A stretch of 64,000 bases of DNA from Agrobacterium tumefaciens (GTDB lineage: Bacteria > Pseudomonadota > Alphaproteobacteria > Rhizobiales > Rhizobiaceae), in NCBI RefSeq assembly GCF_009649785.1, contig NZ_WJOK01000004.1, positions 124,001 through 188,000 of the forward strand, read 5' to 3'. Below the pieces are notes generated by a model, which saw only the letters and a list, made by a program, of their open reading frames with translations, was not told the DNA's origin and searched no databases. Numbering within the stretch: position 1 is the stretch's first letter; each line of letters opens with the position of its first letter. The position numbers were made by a program, and so were the translations under genes. Below are positions 61,053 through 64,000 of the stretch, piece by piece.

Positions 61053-61502
61053 TTATTTCGTGGCCGGTTTCGGCGCCTCACGGGCGAGCAAGCCTTCCGC
61101 CAACCGGCGCCGCGCCTCTAGCGACAATGTGCGGGCGAACTCCACGGCCTGCATCTCGGTTGCGGCGCGGACCTCATATTCCGCCTTGCGGGCACGCTCA
61201 AGCGCTGCGGACAATGCCTCCGGGTCAAGCGTTTCTGCCCCCATCAGGGACGCCGCCTCGATACGCGCCTGGCGCGCCTCGGCGGAGGTTTCCCGCATGG
61301 TCCTGCGTGCATCGCTAAGGCTGCGCCGGAAGGCCTCCCTTTCGGTCTTTGGCAATTGTTCGCCCGCAAGCGGCATGCGGGCAGCGGCAGCGGCCGGGTC
61401 GTTCCGCAGATAAACGAACCCTGCGCCGGCAAGCGCGCAGACAAGAAACGTATTCGCGACGAGAAGGACAACGACTATCCAGCGGAAATTCTGATCGCTC
61501 AT
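61053..61502 (-). CDS. periplasmic heavy-metal sensor-like protein (CnrX/CpxP-type)
   Basis: 149 residues from ATG 61502. One N-terminal membrane span (about residues 8-30) anchors a helical periplasmic domain rich in Arg/Glu/Ala: EREAFRRSLSDARRTMRET and the LDPEALSAALERARKAEYEV segment are typical of the metal-resistance sensor family that includes CnrX, ZraP and CpxP. It would sense a metal or envelope damage and act on the membrane protein encoded upstream, whose stop it overlaps by ATGA. Confidence 0.8.
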   Translation of the reverse strand: MSDQNFRWIVVVLLVANTFLVCALAGAGFVYLRNDPAAAAARMPLAGEQLPKTEREAFRRSLSDARRTMRETSAEARQARIEAASLMGAETLDPEALSAALERARKAEYEVRAATEMQAVEFARTLSLEARRRLAEGLLAREAPKPATK

Positions 61503-61936
61503 TTCGTCTCCTCGGTCATTTCGTTTTCGGTTTGCAGGTTTCCGAACGCGGTCAACGTATCGCCCAATGTCAGGGCGGGCGGTGGCGTGAGGTTGATGAC
61601 GGCAACCGCTCCCGTCAGCGCACCCGCAAGGCTGATGCCGATCATGCCCGCACCCAGCCCGTACCGGACGATCCATCTGCGTCTGGTGGTCTGCGCCTTT
61701 GCCTGCGCCATGATCTTCGCGTTGAGCATGGCCGAAGGGTCGTGAAGACGATATGCCGACAGCGTAAAATCGAGAGGTGCCGCCTGCGCAATCAGGCGCC
61801 TGCCGTCTGCCGTCTCCGCATAAGCCATGGCCTCCGGCCGCCGGTCTTCCGGCCAGCGTTGTGGATCGGCACCATAGGCCGCCACAAGATCGGAAAAAAC
61901 CTTGTTATCCATAAGCGTCTTCTTCGCCCCGTTCAT
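61499..61936 (-). CDS. small membrane protein in anti-sigma position
   Basis: 145 residues: a cytoplasmic part (1-87) with DPQRWPEDRRPEAMAYAE, one membrane span (about 92-115) and a short periplasmic tail. The layout (sigma gene, this gene, sensor gene, all overlapping by 4 bases) is that of sigma/anti-sigma/sensor operons such as cnrH-cnrY-cnrX, though the order differs. It lacks the His-x3-Cys-x2-Cys zinc motif of common anti-sigma factors. Anti-sigma role is inferred from position and topology. Confidence 0.7.
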   Translation of the reverse strand: MNGAKKTLMDNKVFSDLVAAYGADPQRWPEDRRPEAMAYAETADGRRLIAQAAPLDFTLSAYRLHDPSAMLNAKIMAQAKAQTTRRRWIVRYGLGAGMIGISLAGALTGAVAVINLTPPPALTLGDTLTAFGNLQTENEMTEETK

Positions 61937-62478
61937 TGGTCGCCCTCATTCAAAATCGCATGGAGTGCCCGGCGGCCACGCGCCAGAAGGCTTTCCAGTG
62001 CGTCCACACTGACATGCATGACATCAGCCGCCTCGCGGTTCGACATCTCCTGATAATAGACCAGAACGATCGCCTCCCTTTGTCGCGCGGGTATGGCCTG
62101 CAAGGCGCGCGCCACGGCACCGCTCTCGTCACCATCATATGGCAGGGCGGCATCGGGCAGCACACTGCCGTCAATCTGTTCGGGCGGCTCAGCAACCGAT
62201 ATTTCCCGGCGCTTTCGCAACCGGTCGTAACAGAGGTTCAGCGCCACCCGGTGGATCCATGTGTCGAATTTCGCACGCCCCTGCCGCCACGTGCCTGCAT
62301 GTTTCCATATGCGCAGGAAGGTCTCCTGCGCGATGTCTTCCGCCTCTGCCGGATCACCCAGCATACGCGTGGCAAGCGCCATGATCCTCGGCAGTTTGGC
62401 CGTCACCAGAGCCTGCATCGCGCGGACATCTCCCGCAGCGACATCCGCCACCAAATCTGCATCCGGATCGCTTACCAT
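61933..62478 (-). CDS. ECF-type RNA polymerase sigma factor
   Basis: 181 residues from ATG 62478. Region 2 with DPAEAEDIAQETFLRIWKHA (about 46-65) and the region 2.4 end DTWIHRVALNLCYDRLRKRR, then region 4 with IPARQREAIVLVYYQEMSN and the recognition helix ADVMHVSVDALESLLARGRR. No region 3, as in all ECF factors. The proposed promoter 95-125 bases upstream suggests self-activation. The longer frame to 62565 would start inside that leader and lacks family character. Confidence 0.92.
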   Translation of the reverse strand: MVSDPDADLVADVAAGDVRAMQALVTAKLPRIMALATRMLGDPAEAEDIAQETFLRIWKHAGTWRQGRAKFDTWIHRVALNLCYDRLRKRREISVAEPPEQIDGSVLPDAALPYDGDESGAVARALQAIPARQREAIVLVYYQEMSNREAADVMHVSVDALESLLARGRRALHAILNEGDQ

Positions 62479-62572
62479 GTATCGGGCTTTGTCTCCGTAT
62501 TGTCCTGTCGGACACGGGCGAAATCCATGCGGAATGACGGCGGCTTCAGTGAGGATGTCCCGCACCTTGCCA

Positions 62573-62603
62573 CTTTAACGCAGACCCGCGCAAAATCCGT
62601 CGC
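62573..62603 (-). promoter_or_regulatory. candidate autoregulated ECF promoter of the sigma factor gene
   Basis: Read leftward: GCGACGGATTTTG (62603-62591), then after 10 bases CGTTAAAGTG (from 62580). Shares its 13-mer with the site before the DUF1800 gene. The transcript would start near 62570, giving a leader of about 92 bases. Confidence 0.45.
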
Positions 62604-62676
62604 CGATTTCTGGGAAATATTCGCGTGCATTTTACGGCAGACCGCGGCACCGCACGAACACATTGGAACGGCTGTT

Positions 62677-63450
62677 TCAACCGTCCACAGATACCCCGGC
62701 AAGCCTGTCCGGCCCGAACGCTTCAAGCAATCCGCGATAGGGCTTGGCGAGTGGCGTGGCATAGGCGCCGCGCTTGGCGGTCGAAAGCCCCATCGATACC
62801 AGCGATTCCGCCTGTTTCACCGCCGCAGCGACGCCATCGATAACAGGCACGCCGAATTCGCTGCGCAGCTCGGCGGTGAGATCCGCCATACCGGCGCAGC
62901 CAAGCACGATCGCTTCGGCGCGATCTTGACGCAGGGCCAGTGAAATCTCCTCCCGCAGCCTCTCCCTGGCATTTGATGCCGGATCTTCCAGCGACAGGAC
63001 GGGAATATCGGCGGCACGCACATTGCAGCGGGCAGACATGCCGTAACGGTGAACGAGATGTTCGAGCGGCAGCCGCGAACGCTCCATCGTCGTAACGATC
63101 GTAAACCTCTGCGCGATGAATGCCGTGGCTGAAACCGCCGCTTCGCAAATCCCAATTACGGGTATGTCGGCGAGCGCGCGGGCCGCATCGAGCCCGGTGT
63201 CGTCGAAACAGGCGATGACGGCTGCTCTGGCACCAAGCGTCGGCGCCTTGGCAAGCTCGAGCAGCAGGCCGGGTACCGCGAAAACCTCATCGTAATATCC
63301 TTCGATGGAGACAGGCCCCATGGAAGAGGTCACTGCCAGGATTTCCGTATCGCAACTGGCCGCCCGCGTCGCCGCGTCGGCGATCGTCGCTGTCATGGAT
63401 TGCGTCGTATTCGGATTAATGACGAGGATGCGCATGTTCTGTTTTTTCAT
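62677..63450 (-). CDS. Asp/Glu/hydantoin racemase family protein
   Basis: 257 residues from ATG 63450. The opening MRILVINPNTTQSMT and the two active-site cysteines, in VIACFDDTGLD (about 80) and IVLGCAGMADL (about 190), are those of hydantoin racemases. It would racemise a 5-substituted hydantoin or a related amino-acid derivative. The start overlaps the stop of the polyamine-type permease (TGATG), so the substrate is probably brought in by that ABC system. An alternative ATG is at 63435. Confidence 0.88.
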   Translation of the reverse strand: MKKQNMRILVINPNTTQSMTATIADAATRAASCDTEILAVTSSMGPVSIEGYYDEVFAVPGLLLELAKAPTLGARAAVIACFDDTGLDAARALADIPVIGICEAAVSATAFIAQRFTIVTTMERSRLPLEHLVHRYGMSARCNVRAADIPVLSLEDPASNARERLREEISLALRQDRAEAIVLGCAGMADLTAELRSEFGVPVIDGVAAAVKQAESLVSMGLSTAKRGAYATPLAKPYRGLLEAFGPDRLAGVSVDG

Positions 63451-64000
63451 CAACGCGAATGGCGACGGTTCAGAGTAACGATCAGGCCAAGCGTGGCCGC
63501 AATAACCAGGAAGGAGAAAAGGGTAGTGACGGCTCCGAGCGCGTAAAGCACTGGCGTCGTGACGTTGGTGGTCATGCCGTAGATTTCCAGCGGCAGGGTG
63601 TTGTAGGTGCCTGACGTCATCAGCGTACGGGCAAATTCGTCATAGGAAAGCGTAAAGCCGAACAGGCCGACGCCTATCAGGCTCGGTGCAATCATCGGCA
63701 GCACCACATGGGCAAACGTCTGCCAGGCGGATGCCCCGAGATCGCGGGCGGCTTCTTCATAGGATGGAGAAAAACGGTTGAAAACCGCCAACATGATGAG
63801 CACGCCGAATGGCAGCGTCCAGGTCAGATGCGCGCCAAATGCTGATGTATACCATGAAGGTTCCAGCCCAAGTTGTTGGAAAAGAACGCCGATACCGAGT
63901 GATATGATGATCGATGGCACCACGAGGCTTGCGACGGAAAGATAGAATAGCGGCGTCGCGCCGATGAATTTGCGCCGGAAAGCGAGACCCGCCAAAAGCG
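63450..64000 (-). CDS. ABC transporter permease, PotC type (N-terminus beyond window)
   Basis: About 183 residues of the C-terminal part are visible and the frame is open at the window edge. YEEAARDLGASAWQTFAHVV is the EAA loop, with three to four spans around it. It belongs to the same importer class as the genes at 6069-7754 but is a different protein. Coupled to the racemase gene. The rest of the importer must lie to the right of the window. Confidence 0.88.
   Translation of the reverse strand, partial: LLAGLAFRRKFIGATPLFYLSVASLVVPSIIISLGIGVLFQQLGLEPSWYTSAFGAHLTWTLPFGVLIMLAVFNRFSPSYEEAARDLGASAWQTFAHVVLPMIAPSLIGVGLFGFTLSYDEFARTLMTSGTYNTLPLEIYGMTTNVTTPVLYALGAVTTLFSFLVIAATLGLIVTLNRRHSR

Overview
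The window looks like a high-G+C alphaproteobacterial chromosome, most likely a Brucella/Ochrobactrum-type member of the Rhizobiales. This is inferred from a chromosomal class C beta-lactamase divergent from an AmpR regulator (the arrangement known from Ochrobactrum anthropi), tightly overlapping ATGA/TGATG operons, many periplasmic-binding-protein transporters and a CspA-like gene with a leader. I saw no rRNA, tRNA, CRISPR array, insertion sequence or phage gene. Most of the DNA is nutrient scavenging: the edges carry parts of two polyamine-type ABC systems, and three complete plus one split oligopeptide-type ABC systems lie between, each beside its own catabolic enzymes and regulator.

Layout. 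(1) 1-12.75 kb, all leftward: LysR regulator, amidase, RraA-like protein, polyamine-type ABC importer, EutB/EutC ethanolamine ammonia-lyase, a GlpA/GlpB-like two-gene flavin dehydrogenase and an FGGY kinase cut by the left edge. Together they look like uptake and breakdown of an amide-linked or amino-alcohol/polyol compound; this combination is the best candidate for an undescribed pathway. (2) 13.2-23.2 kb, leftward: MarR regulator, SDR, flavin amine oxidase, peptide-type binding protein, two permeases, a second flavin amine oxidase, a cupin, and a separately promoted double ATPase. The MarR gene and the ATPase gene share a TAGTAGACA motif in their promoters. (3) 23.5-34.8 kb, mixed: a large membrane-anchored unknown, Lrp with a divergent Cys/Met-type PLP enzyme, a MYG1 homologue, an MFS pump with divergent LysR, an SDR, a GCG_CRPN repeat protein, two small membrane proteins and a GcvA-like LysR.

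(4) 35.0-42.1 kb, rightward: complete peptide-type ABC operon ending in a CocE/NonD serine hydrolase. (5) 42.4-46.5 kb: cold-shock gene with a good sigma70 promoter and strong terminator, a small conserved-looking protein, and a leftward three-gene phosphosignalling operon (CHASE3 histidine kinase, response regulator, REC-HisKA_2 kinase). (6) 46.5-54.5 kb, leftward: GntR regulator, binding protein, permeases, gamma-glutamyltransferase and double ATPase, probably for gamma-glutamyl peptides or glutathione. (7) 54.6-58.1 kb: ampC/ampR and a ChrA-type transporter. (8) 58.2-62.6 kb, leftward: ECF sigma factor, small membrane protein in the anti-sigma position, CnrX/CpxP-like periplasmic sensor, then DUF1800 and DUF1501 exported proteins. 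Two candidate sigma-factor promoters share an identical 13-mer. (9) 62.7-64 kb: hydantoin/Asp-Glu racemase-family protein and a polyamine-type permease cut by the right edge.

Gene calls rest on reading the translations and motifs by eye; substrates of the transporters and all operator sites are inferences.
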